A stretch of 20,914 bases of DNA from Rhizobiaceae bacterium. GTDB lineage: Bacteria; Pseudomonadota; Alphaproteobacteria; Rhizobiales; Rhizobiaceae. Positions 6,868 to 14,168 of this stretch are shown here, in pieces. Below the pieces are notes generated by a model, which saw only the letters and a list, made by a program, of their open reading frames with translations, ran no database searches and was not told where the DNA came from. How positions within the stretch are numbered: the first letter of the stretch is position 1; each line of letters begins with the position of its first letter. The stretch spans positions 1-20,914 of the forward strand of contig JAGWJK010000002.1 of NCBI GenBank assembly GCA_028865845.1, written 5' to 3'. The translations under genes and the position numbers were made by a program.

Positions 6868-8277
6868 ATGACACGCGGTACTGCGGCGCATCCCTGGATG
6901 GCAAACAGCGTCGACGCCATAAAGGCCGAAATGCTGGCAACGATCGGGGCGAAATCGATTGGCGAACTGTTCGAGCAGATCCCGGCCGACCATGGGATGA
7001 AAGCTCCGTTGGCGTTGCCGGCGGGCATGCGTTCCGAAGCCGCCCTGAAGCGCCATCTGCGTGACATTGCGGCCAAGAATAGCGATTGCGAAGCCAATCT
7101 CAGCTTTCTCGGCGGCGGCATCTGGCAGCATCATGTTCCCGCCGTCTGCGACGAACTGGTCCGCCGGCAGGAATGGCTGTCTTCCGTTTTTGGCTCGCCG
7201 GAATCGGATCACGGCCGCAATCAGGCGTGGTTCGAGTTCAGCAGCCAGCTCGGCGAACTGCTAGACATGGATCTCGTCGGCATGCCGGTCTACAGTTGGG
7301 GATGCGCTGCAGGGCATGCGATCCGCATGGCCGCGCGCCTTACCGGGCGTTCGCAGGTGGTGATTGCCGGACCTGTGTCCCCCGAACGCCTGTCGGTCAT
7401 CCGCACCTATTGTGCCGCAGCAATCGAAGACAGGGCGATCGACGTCGTGCTGGTCGGCTCAGAGACGCAGACGGGCCTTGTCGATCTTGGCGCATTGCGC
7501 AGCGCCGTCGGCGCATCGACCGCCGCCGTCTATTTCGAAAACCCTGGCTATCATGGCCTGCTTGAAACCAGAGCGGCAGAGATCTCAAAGATTGCGCGCA
7601 CAGTCGGCGCCGAGACCATCGTCGGTGTCGATCCGCTGACATTGGGCGTGATTGCGCCTCCTTCTGCCTATGGCGCCGACATCGCCGTCGGCTCGATACA
7701 GCCGCTCGGCGTCCATATGCATGGCGGCGGCGGCGTTGGCGGGTTTATCGCCTCGCGCCACGAAGAGCAGTATGCGCGGGAATATCCGACCTTCCTCGTC
7801 AGCATTGCGCCGACATCGACGGAAGGCGAACATGGTTTTGGCCTCAGCCTGTTTCACCAGACATCCTACGGCATGCGTGATGAAGGCAAGGATTGGACCG
7901 GGAATTCCACCTATCTCTGGACCATAGCGGGCGCAGCCTACATGGCGCTGCTCGGTCCGCAGGGCTTTGCCGAACTTGGCCGCGCGATACTTTCCAATGC
8001 CCATCGTGCGGCCGAGCAGATCGGCGGCATTGCGGGCGTGAAAATCAGGCACCCCACCGGATTTTTCAAGGAATTCATGGTCGACTTCACCGCGACCGGC
8101 AAATCGGTTGCCGCCATCAACAAGGCGCTGCTCGCCCATGGCATTTTTGGTGGCATCGACCTGAGCGCCGACGATCCGGACCTCGGCCAGACGGCGCTCT
8201 ACTGCGTCACCGAGATCCATACCGACGCCGATATCGACACTCTTGTCGCCGCCCTGAAGAAAGTGCTGTCCGAATGA
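6868..8277 (+). CDS. Glycine dehydrogenase (decarboxylating) subunit 1-like protein (GcvPA family)
   Basis: A 469-residue protein with the layout of the N-terminal half of P-protein: HPWMANSVDAIKAEML, the LFEQIP segment, HLRDIAAKN, SFLGGGIWQHHVPAV, then a fold-type I aminotransferase-like core. This half does not carry the PLP lysine; it pairs with subunit 2 to form the active site. Compared with ordinary GcvPA, the YTPYQPE-type segment is replaced by FGSPESDHGRNQAW and the SLYDGAT-type segment by PVYSWGCAAGHA, both normally well conserved, so this is a divergent paralogue. AAGGA lies 7 bases before the ATG. Its stop overlaps the start of subunit 2 (ATGA). Split P-protein is unusual in Rhizobiales, whose canonical GcvP is, as far as I know, a single long chain. 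True glycine decarboxylation is doubtful. Confidence 0.85.
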   Translation: MTRGTAAHPWMANSVDAIKAEMLATIGAKSIGELFEQIPADHGMKAPLALPAGMRSEAALKRHLRDIAAKNSDCEANLSFLGGGIWQHHVPAVCDELVRRQEWLSSVFGSPESDHGRNQAWFEFSSQLGELLDMDLVGMPVYSWGCAAGHAIRMAARLTGRSQVVIAGPVSPERLSVIRTYCAAAIEDRAIDVVLVGSETQTGLVDLGALRSAVGASTAAVYFENPGYHGLLETRAAEISKIARTVGAETIVGVDPLTLGVIAPPSAYGADIAVGSIQPLGVHMHGGGGVGGFIASRHEEQYAREYPTFLVSIAPTSTEGEHGFGLSLFHQTSYGMRDEGKDWTGNSTYLWTIAGAAYMALLGPQGFAELGRAILSNAHRAAEQIGGIAGVKIRHPTGFFKEFMVDFTATGKSVAAINKALLAHGIFGGIDLSADDPDLGQTALYCVTEIHTDADIDTLVAALKKVLSE

Positions 8278-9797
8278 GCCAGAATTTGCCCCGCTATCAC
8301 GCAGCCCGCTGGGACGAGCCTATCATCACTGAAATGAGCCAGCCCGGACGTCGCGGCATGATCTTCAACGGCGACGAAAGTGCCGACGCTCTCATTCCTG
8401 CAGCGCTCGCCCGGAAAAACCGGCCGCACCTGCCCGAACTGTCGGAGCCCGAGGTATTCCGGCACTACCTGCATCTCGCGCAGATGACATTGGGCATGCA
8501 AGGCGTCAGCCTGTTCGGTACATGCACGATGAAATACAATGCGCCCGTCAGCGAGGCCATCGCCTGGCGGCCGGAAATGGCGGAAACGCATCCCCTGCAG
8601 GATGAAACTACCCTGCAGGGAACGCTGGAATTCCTGCACCGTTTCGACCTGATGCTGCGCGATCTCTCGGGAATGGACCAGTTCGTTTTCCAGCCTGGCG
8701 GCGGCGCGGATGCGGCTTATACCAACTGCGCCGTCACCCGCGCCTGGCTCGCTGCACGCGGCGAACTCGGCAAGCGGGATGAAATCATCACCTCGATCCA
8801 AGCACATCCCTGCAATCCGGCAACGGCCGCAACCGCCGGCTTCAAGGTGGTAACGCTGACGCTTGAGGAAAATGGCTACCCTTCGCTCGAGCAGTTGAAG
8901 GCGGCGGTCTCGGATCGCACGGCGGCACTGATGATCGGCAACCCAGACGACATGGGCATCTATAATCCCGACATCAAGGAATGGGTGCGGATCGTCCACG
9001 AGGCCGGCGGCCTCTGCTTCTACGACCATGCCAATTTCAATGGCGTCATGGGGAAATTGCGGGCGAGAGAACTGGGTTTCGATGCCTGCATGTACATGCT
9101 GCACAAGACATTCGGCGCGCCGAAAGGCGGCAACGGACCGTCGGTCGGCGCTTACGGATGCTCCGCAGAGCTCGCGCCCTTCCTGCCGGCCCCGATCGTC
9201 GCAAGGATCGAGGATCGCTACCACCTCGACTATGACAGGCCGCAGTCCTGCGGCAAGATCCGCGAATATTTCGGAAATGTGCAGCAGGTGATGAAAGCCT
9301 ACGCCTGGACCGTGGCCATGGGCGGCGACGGTATCCACGAGGCTTCGGACCTCTCCGTTCTTGCCAACAACTATATGGATGCGCGGCTTGGAAAAATCCG
9401 TGGTCTTGCCCGCTCTCATCCGCACATCTCCGCCCATCGAATGGAAATGACGCGCTGGTCGATGGCGCCGCTTCGCGAGCAAACCGGAGTCTCCGTCTTC
9501 GACGTGCAGCGGCGGATGACCGATTTCGGAATCGATGCCTTCTGGCTGAGTCACGAGCCCTGGGTGGTTCCGGAACCCTTCACGCCGGAGGCCGGTGAAA
9601 TGTGGTCCAAGGAGGAGATTGACCGCTGGATCGATGTCCTTGCCGCCGTGATCGACGAAGCCTACACGACACCTGACGTCGTAAAGCTGTCGCCTCACAA
9701 TCAAGCCATCCATCAGCTCGACGGATCTCGCTTGAACGATCCGGCCCATTTTGCAACGACGATGCGCAGGTATCGGCAAATCTCGAAGGCTGATTGA
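8274..9797 (+). CDS. Glycine dehydrogenase (decarboxylating) subunit 2-like protein, PLP-dependent (GcvPB family)
   Basis: 507 residues from an ATG overlapping the subunit 1 stop as ATGA; the frame stays open upstream, but that part overlaps subunit 1 and shows no family similarity. GcvPB landmarks are MKYN near residue 85, LQGTLEFL, YDHANFNG and the PLP lysine Lys278 in MLHKTFGAPKGG. Several canonical signatures differ: QPAAGAHGE reads QPGGGADAA, SAHGTNPAS reads QAHPCNPAT, TNPNTLG reads GNPDDMG, and PHGGGGPG reads PKGGNGPS. The PLP-anchoring core is intact, so it is likely active, but the substrate and aminomethyl-transfer surfaces are changed. No GcvH or GcvT gene is in the window. I infer a PLP enzyme with subunit 1 acting on another amino acid, or one borrowing H-protein from elsewhere in the genome. 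Confidence 0.87.
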   Translation: MSQNLPRYHAARWDEPIITEMSQPGRRGMIFNGDESADALIPAALARKNRPHLPELSEPEVFRHYLHLAQMTLGMQGVSLFGTCTMKYNAPVSEAIAWRPEMAETHPLQDETTLQGTLEFLHRFDLMLRDLSGMDQFVFQPGGGADAAYTNCAVTRAWLAARGELGKRDEIITSIQAHPCNPATAATAGFKVVTLTLEENGYPSLEQLKAAVSDRTAALMIGNPDDMGIYNPDIKEWVRIVHEAGGLCFYDHANFNGVMGKLRARELGFDACMYMLHKTFGAPKGGNGPSVGAYGCSAELAPFLPAPIVARIEDRYHLDYDRPQSCGKIREYFGNVQQVMKAYAWTVAMGGDGIHEASDLSVLANNYMDARLGKIRGLARSHPHISAHRMEMTRWSMAPLREQTGVSVFDVQRRMTDFGIDAFWLSHEPWVVPEPFTPEAGEMWSKEEIDRWIDVLAAVIDEAYTTPDVVKLSPHNQAIHQLDGSRLNDPAHFATTMRRYRQISKAD

Positions 9798-9889
9798 CTG
9801 TCACCTGCCCCGCTAAGGTGCCGCCGGTGTGGGCGCGATGAAGCGACTGGCTCTCGGCTGGCACTCTCAATAGGGAAAGCGTTCAGGTT

Positions 9890-11905
9890 TTAACCCTGAT
9901 CTCGAGGCACTGGCGACGGCGCTCTCTTGGAGCTCGAGCTGCCTTTGCGTAGCGAGTAACGGTCGTTCAGTAGGAGCGATAGCATCCTGTGTTTTTTCCT
10001 GCGCGGGGCAAGGTCGATGTCGCTGACGAGCTTTGCACCGCCCCTGCGGCGCTCCAACGTGATCTTGCGACTATGGAAGGCCTCGAGCTCTGCGCGATGC
10101 GCGACGCTGAGGATCGTAACCTGCGGCAGTTCGCGGATTACCATCTCCATCATCTTGTCCTGGCTCTTCTCATCGAGCGCCGCGGTAGCCTCATCGAGCA
10201 CGACGACATCGGGATTGTGAAGGAGGAGACGGGCAAAGGCGAGCCGCTGCTTTTCACCGCCGGACAATGTCTGATCCCATGGCGCATCTTCCTCGATCTT
10301 ATCGGCTAGGTGACCGAGGTCCACTTTCTCAAGCGCCGCCTTCACTTCATCCGGCGTCCAGTCATCGGCCGCGCGAGGATAGGCGACGGCGCGGCGAAGC
10401 GTCCCCGACGGTATGTATGGCCGTTGCGGCAACATGAACAATCGTCTGTCGGCGTGGAAGTTGACGCTCCCCTGCCCCCACGGCCAGAGCCCGGCGATAG
10501 CCCGCACCAGCGTGCTCTTGCCGGACCCGGATTCTCCCGCCACCAGCACTCGCTCGCCGGGCTGTATCTCGACCTTCGTCTCCTTGACCACGGATGTGCC
10601 GTCATCGAGCGTCACGGAGAGCTCGTTGAGGCTCAGCATTGCATCGCCCTTAGTTTCACCGTGCTCGATGCGCCCGAGGGAGCCGCTCTGTTCGGCCCGC
10701 TCCAACCCATCGAGCGACACCATCAGCGAGGCGACGCGGCGCGCGCAGGCGTTCCAGTCGGCAAGACGCGGATAGTTGTCGACCAGCCACCCGAACGCGC
10801 TCTGAACGATGGCGAAGGCGGAGGCGGCCTGCATCACTTCACCGAGGGTCATGGTCCCTGCGAGAAATTTCGGTGCGCATAGGAGGACCGGTACGACGGG
10901 CGCAATCAGCATCGACCCCTGCGACACGAGCGTCGTGCGCATATATTGGTGCGCAAGCAGCGCCCATTGCTTCAGCACGTTGCCGAAGGTCCTGTCGAGG
11001 TCGTTGCGCTCCTCCTCCTCTCCGCCGAGCAATGCGATGCTCTCGCCGTTTTCGCGCACATGCGTCAGGGTGTAGCGAAACTCGGCTTCAACCTGGTTTT
11101 TGACCTCGGAGACTTCGACGAAATGACGGCCGATGAACGTGATCGAAGTGGACGTGATAACGGCATACACCACCGCCGTCACCACGAGGAAGCCGGGAAT
11201 GGTGACGACCGTTCCCGCAATCGGGAATGACAAGGCTCCGCCGATCGTCCACAGCACGACGATGAAAGTCGAGGCCGACAAGAATGCGGAAATGACACCA
11301 GCGAGGAAGTCGACCGGGGATTCCGTTGCAATCCGCAGATCCTCCGAGATGCGCGCCTCGGGATTGCTGTGATCGCCGCCGATCAGGTTCAACTGATAGT
11401 AACGGCCATTCGCCAGCCAGCGAGCAATCAGCGAACTGGTGAGCCAGGAACGCCAGCGCCGCTGGATCATCATGCGGACGTAGACTTGAACAGTCACGAG
11501 CGCCACGCTTCCGAGCACCAGCGGCAGAAATACAGCGCTCAGGAAATAGACGGTGCCGGCATCGCGACGTTCGATTGCGTCGAAGATCCCGCGATTCCAG
11601 CGGTTGATACCGTATTGGAATCCGACATTCATGCCGATCAGAACAAGCAGGCCGATCGTGCATGGCCAGGCAAAGCCGTCTCCCCTTCGGCTCCAATAGC
11701 CACGCGCGCTGATCCAGAAACGCTTGAGTAAATATCTCTTTCGCGCCTGCTCGGCCTTCTCGGGTGACAACGTCAGATCGGGTTCGATTTCCGCGGGAGG
11801 AACGACCTCGTCGAGCGGTGGTTCGCCTTGGCGCGCCTCATCGAATACTTCCGGTTCGGCGGCGTCGACTGATGTCGATTTCAGTTTCAGCTTTGCGTCG
11901 GTCAT
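9890..11905 (-). CDS. ABC transporter, fused permease/ATP-binding, ABCD/SbmA-BacA-like (YddA type)
   Basis: 671 residues from the ATG at 11905. A longer in-frame reading to 11983 exists, but its extra 26 residues are low-complexity-like and unsupported. An acidic, proline-rich N-terminal ~60 residues precedes a membrane domain (about 75-390) with several hydrophobic spans and an ENGESIALL loop typical of ABC_membrane_2 proteins. The ATPase domain has Walker A GESGSGKST (457-465), signature LSGGEKQR (547-554), Walker B VVVLDE (567-572) and the switch His in AHR (602-604). FMLPQRPYIPSGTLRRAVAYP is characteristic of the ABCD/YddA family, which moves long-chain acyl compounds or peptides; rhizobial ExsE belongs to this type. 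It should work as a homodimer in the inner membrane. It is convergent with the decarboxylase pair and not obviously part of that regulon. Confidence 0.9.
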   Translation of the reverse strand: MTDAKLKLKSTSVDAAEPEVFDEARQGEPPLDEVVPPAEIEPDLTLSPEKAEQARKRYLLKRFWISARGYWSRRGDGFAWPCTIGLLVLIGMNVGFQYGINRWNRGIFDAIERRDAGTVYFLSAVFLPLVLGSVALVTVQVYVRMMIQRRWRSWLTSSLIARWLANGRYYQLNLIGGDHSNPEARISEDLRIATESPVDFLAGVISAFLSASTFIVVLWTIGGALSFPIAGTVVTIPGFLVVTAVVYAVITSTSITFIGRHFVEVSEVKNQVEAEFRYTLTHVRENGESIALLGGEEEERNDLDRTFGNVLKQWALLAHQYMRTTLVSQGSMLIAPVVPVLLCAPKFLAGTMTLGEVMQAASAFAIVQSAFGWLVDNYPRLADWNACARRVASLMVSLDGLERAEQSGSLGRIEHGETKGDAMLSLNELSVTLDDGTSVVKETKVEIQPGERVLVAGESGSGKSTLVRAIAGLWPWGQGSVNFHADRRLFMLPQRPYIPSGTLRRAVAYPRAADDWTPDEVKAALEKVDLGHLADKIEEDAPWDQTLSGGEKQRLAFARLLLHNPDVVVLDEATAALDEKSQDKMMEMVIRELPQVTILSVAHRAELEAFHSRKITLERRRGGAKLVSDIDLAPRRKKHRMLSLLLNDRYSLRKGSSSSKRAPSPVPRDQG

Positions 11906-12052
11906 AGCCTGACAACGGCCCAAAAATCGAAAGGTTTCATTGCGTCGACAAGAAGAAAAACGGCTCCCGGCTTGGGTTGACATTCCTCAACACCATAGGA
12001 GGGAAAACATGCTTCGATGCCGTCCGCAAACTCGGCCTCGCCAAGCGGATGC

Positions 12053-12649
12053 CTACAGGCTCGAAACGATCTGGTCGCTCACGCGTGGTCCCTCGCAGGT
12101 ACGGCGGGGGCCGTCATAGGGCTGATAGGTATTATCGTCGGCCCGGTACGACTGGTACCGGTTCGCGCACCAGGAAGCGACTGAGGGTGGGACGGCTTCC
12201 GTCGTTTGACCTTGGTCCTGCGGCATGGCCGCCGCCTGGCTGGAACCATCAAACGGAGACACGCAGGTGCGGATATCGCCGCTGAATGAACGGTAGCTGT
12301 TGGTTTCGGGATCGAATGAGCGGTATTTGGCGGCGCACCAGTCCGCATGATCCCGAGAGCCCGCTAGCCGATCCTGTTTGGGCGCGGCTGACGTGACCAG
12401 AGGGCGAGGCTCCTGCCCGATCTTCGAAACATTGGCGGCATAGGTGGAAAGCAGCGGTGGAAGGCGTTCATAGGCCTGCTTGGAAGGGTCGACCCTGACG
12501 GGCGTCTCAGTCCAGAGATCGGGCGCGGACGTCACCATCAAGTGCGGCGCTTCCGACTTTGCCATGACCAGGGACGCAACGGATGCCGCGGCGAAGCACC
12601 CGCCCACTGCAGTCACGATACAGAACGCGAGCGTTGCGACAGCCTTCAT
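12053..12649 (-). CDS. BA14K-family exported protein with two BA14K repeats
   Basis: 198 residues. I chose the ATG at 12649 because GAGGA sits 5 bases upstream and the N-terminus then begins directly with a hydrophobic export or anchor segment (residues 2-30). Two copies of the BA14K signature follow: [20 protein letters not shown]...RTC (about 101-129) and [20 protein letters not shown]...RRTC (about 158-185), each with a WCAxRY start, an aromatic-rich middle and a closing Cys that could pair with the first. BA14K proteins are common in Rhizobiales; the Brucella 14-kDa member is immunoreactive with lectin-like properties. Most have one repeat, so the duplication is notable. The middle region is Pro/Ala/Gln-rich linker. 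Role in the envelope is inferred, not shown. Confidence 0.88.
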   Translation of the reverse strand: MKAVATLAFCIVTAVGGCFAAASVASLVMAKSEAPHLMVTSAPDLWTETPVRVDPSKQAYERLPPLLSTYAANVSKIGQEPRPLVTSAAPKQDRLAGSRDHADWCAAKYRSFDPETNSYRSFSGDIRTCVSPFDGSSQAAAMPQDQGQTTEAVPPSVASWCANRYQSYRADDNTYQPYDGPRRTCEGPRVSDQIVSSL

Positions 12650-12855
12650 GACATCCTCGAAAAGTTTGAGAATATTGATCGGACGATAGAACGCTCGAAG
12701 CGCCGAAGGGTTCAGCGGTAATGGCAACAATCGTTACCGATGGATTTGTGGCCACGCACCGGTGGTTCTCGGCACGCGCAGAGCATGTTCATTGCGTCTT
12801 TGGTTTTTCGGAATGAGCCGCTGATCAAGGTTTATTGGGAGTAAGCGGCCCACCA

Positions 12856-13287
12856 CTACTTGTTCTTGCCGCCACCGCCGTGACCGTGACCTTTACCCGA
12901 AGAAGGGCTTGAGCGGCTTCCGGTTATCGTTTCATCGGCCACCGGCGTTTTGCTTTCCACAAAGGGGTTGGCTTCGTAGGCCTGCACAGTCGCTTTCTTC
13001 AGACCGACCTGACCTTCACCATCGACGCAGCTATAGGACGTGGAAACGCCGTCTCGGATGAGCGTGTCGCCACTGCCACTGTGGACGAACACCATGTTGT
13101 GGCCAACGAGACGCTCAGATTTTTTGGCGATCTTCTCCCTCTTCATTTGGTAGAAGGTGTCGTCAACTTCGATGATTTGCTTTTGCCACAACACGCGAAC
13201 GTGCGGGTGGCCATTGCATTCCTGGAAAGCATATGCCTCGCCGCCCGTCAGACCGGAGATAAGAAGGAAAATAACCACTCTACGCAT
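12856..13287 (-). CDS. Hypothetical exported protein with Gly/His-rich C-terminus
   Basis: 143 residues from the ATG at 13287, preceded by AGGGGGGC as a ribosome site. Residues 1-20 look like a signal peptide (MRRVVIFLLISGLTGGEAYA) with a plausible cleavage after AYA. The mature part has two cysteines (24 and 87), a His-containing start (CNGHPHVRVLWQ), a mixed charged middle and a tail GKGHGHGGGGKNK. I do not recognise a family. The DTLIRDG...YSCVDGEGQV segment looks like a small beta-sheet domain. The tail could bind metal or polyanions, but that is speculation. It is co-directional with the BA14K gene across a 206-bp gap, so probably separately transcribed, from the AT-rich region to its right. 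Confidence 0.65.
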   Translation of the reverse strand: MRRVVIFLLISGLTGGEAYAFQECNGHPHVRVLWQKQIIEVDDTFYQMKREKIAKKSERLVGHNMVFVHSGSGDTLIRDGVSTSYSCVDGEGQVGLKKATVQAYEANPFVESKTPVADETITGSRSSPSSGKGHGHGGGGKNK

Positions 13288-13354
13288 TTTCGCCCCCCTG
13301 CATTTCCTCCCCAAATATTTAAGCTTCTCACTGCGTAGAATAAAATTCATTAAT

Positions 13355-13370
13355 TCTTAAAATTTTAAGA
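13355..13370. repeat. 16-bp perfect palindrome TCTTAAAATTTTAAGA
   Basis: The sequence is its own reverse complement, and lies 68 bp upstream of the leftward exported-protein ATG. It is all A/T except for the outer C/G pair. It may be an operator, a bendable promoter element or chance in AT-rich DNA. Confidence 0.4.
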
Positions 13371-13478
13371 TAAATCCGTCGAAACAGATGCATAACCGCT
13401 CACTAAAAGGCATTTCTTCTTGAAATAATCTTAGGTAATTCACGAACATCCGCAGTTATAATTTAGCCGACTTACAGG

Positions 13479-13495
13479 TTCGCGCAATTCGCGAA
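13479..13495. repeat. Inverted repeat TTCGCG-CAATT-CGCGAA
   Basis: Perfect 6-bp arms with a 5-base AT-rich centre lie in the middle of the divergent gap. The size and spacing suit a dimeric regulator site. No second copy was noticed elsewhere in the window. Confidence 0.35.
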
Positions 13496-13707
13496 TAAGA
13501 TATCGGGCATAACCAATAAGCAGTACGTCCACGCAGCCTCTCGAATTTAATGAACCAGGCCCCCCGCGACGATACGTGCCGAAAGCGTTAAAAAGCGCAG
13601 GATGGCGCGTCTTCACAAAATGGGAGCGTGGCGACCTGTCACGGTTGCCGAGCTCGGACATTTGCGTTTCTTTGTCAAAAGACCTGAAGTCGCGGAGCAA
13701 AGAGACA

Positions 13708-14043
13708 ATGGCTCGTTTGATGATTTTAGCGCTGCTCGTATCGATGAGCGCAGGACATGCGATCGCGGATGACGACGCCGTCGCCAACGCGAAGACATTG
13801 TGCCGCGCCGTCGATACGACGATCTCGGTGTCTCCATGCGTCTATTCGGAGGAGGCGAAAACCGTCACCGTGTCCGTCGCGATAAATGGCGGCGACCCTC
13901 AGGAACTGTGCCATACGATCGAGACTTCGCTTGCCGAAAAAAGCATTTTCTTCGACGGTGGCCCCTGGAGGCTGAATTTGAAATCTCCGGCGGCTGGCGA
14001 TGCCACGATCGGATTTTGCGATCTGCCGCAAAGCTCAAACTGA
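13708..14043 (+). CDS. Hypothetical small exported protein with four cysteines
   Basis: 111 residues from the ATG at 13708. The frame is open further upstream, but that extension is basic and unlike an export signal, whereas this start gives a clean signal peptide (residues 1-20, ending AIA before DDD). The mature ~91 residues contain Cys32, Cys44, Cys68 and Cys104, consistent with two disulfides in the periplasm. The pattern LCRAVDTTISVSPCVY...LCHTIE...GFCDLP suggests a small compact domain, with VTVSVAINGGDP and WRLNLKSP as likely beta strands. I do not recognise a family. It ends ahead of a hairpin shared with the convergent FtsZ gene. Confidence 0.6.
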   Translation: MARLMILALLVSMSAGHAIADDDAVANAKTLCRAVDTTISVSPCVYSEEAKTVTVSVAINGGDPQELCHTIETSLAEKSIFFDGGPWRLNLKSPAAGDATIGFCDLPQSSN

Positions 14044-14112
14044 ACGCATCATGCAAACCGATTGAGTGCGGGGCCGATCGGCAAGAATGCTCGCCGGCCG
14101 TGACACTCGCAC

Positions 14113-14144
14113 GACAGACCGGGGCATGAAAAGCCCGGCCTGTC
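14113..14144. terminator. Terminator-like hairpin between convergent genes
   Basis: GACAG-A-CCGGG pairs with CCCGG-C-CTGTC (5 bp, one mismatch, 5 bp) around a short loop. It lies 69 bp past the 111-residue protein stop and 24 bp past the FtsZ stop on the other strand. The stem is strong and GC-rich, but neither side has a clear T-run, so the terminator role is likely rather than certain. Confidence 0.5.
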
Positions 14145-14168
14145 TCGCAGCGTCAAGAAGCGCTCGGG

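Larger units (their letters stand above)
13288..13707. other. 420-bp AT-rich intergenic region between divergent exported-protein genes
   Basis: This gap separates the leftward 143-residue protein from the rightward 111-residue protein and must hold both promoters. The part near 13310-13460 is visibly more AT-rich than the surroundings. It contains a 16-bp palindrome at 13355-13370 and an inverted repeat at 13479-13495 (separate entries). A leftward reading frame of 115 codons crosses it (13440-13787) but has no family similarity or good start, so I do not call it. Confidence 0.6.

Noticed and set aside
7893..8273. Upstream in-frame extension of the GcvPB-like gene (127 extra codons)
   Set aside because: It lies wholly inside subunit 1, has no family similarity, and an ATG at 8274 gives the standard ATGA overlap and expected length.
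8199..9779. Long 526-codon open frame antisense to the GcvPB-like gene
   Set aside because: Composition reflects the opposite strand of a GC-rich gene; no domain is recognisable.
13440..13787. 115-codon leftward frame in the divergent gap
   Set aside because: It overlaps the signal-peptide gene at 13708 and has no family similarity; Cys/Arg content is ordinary for noncoding frames here.
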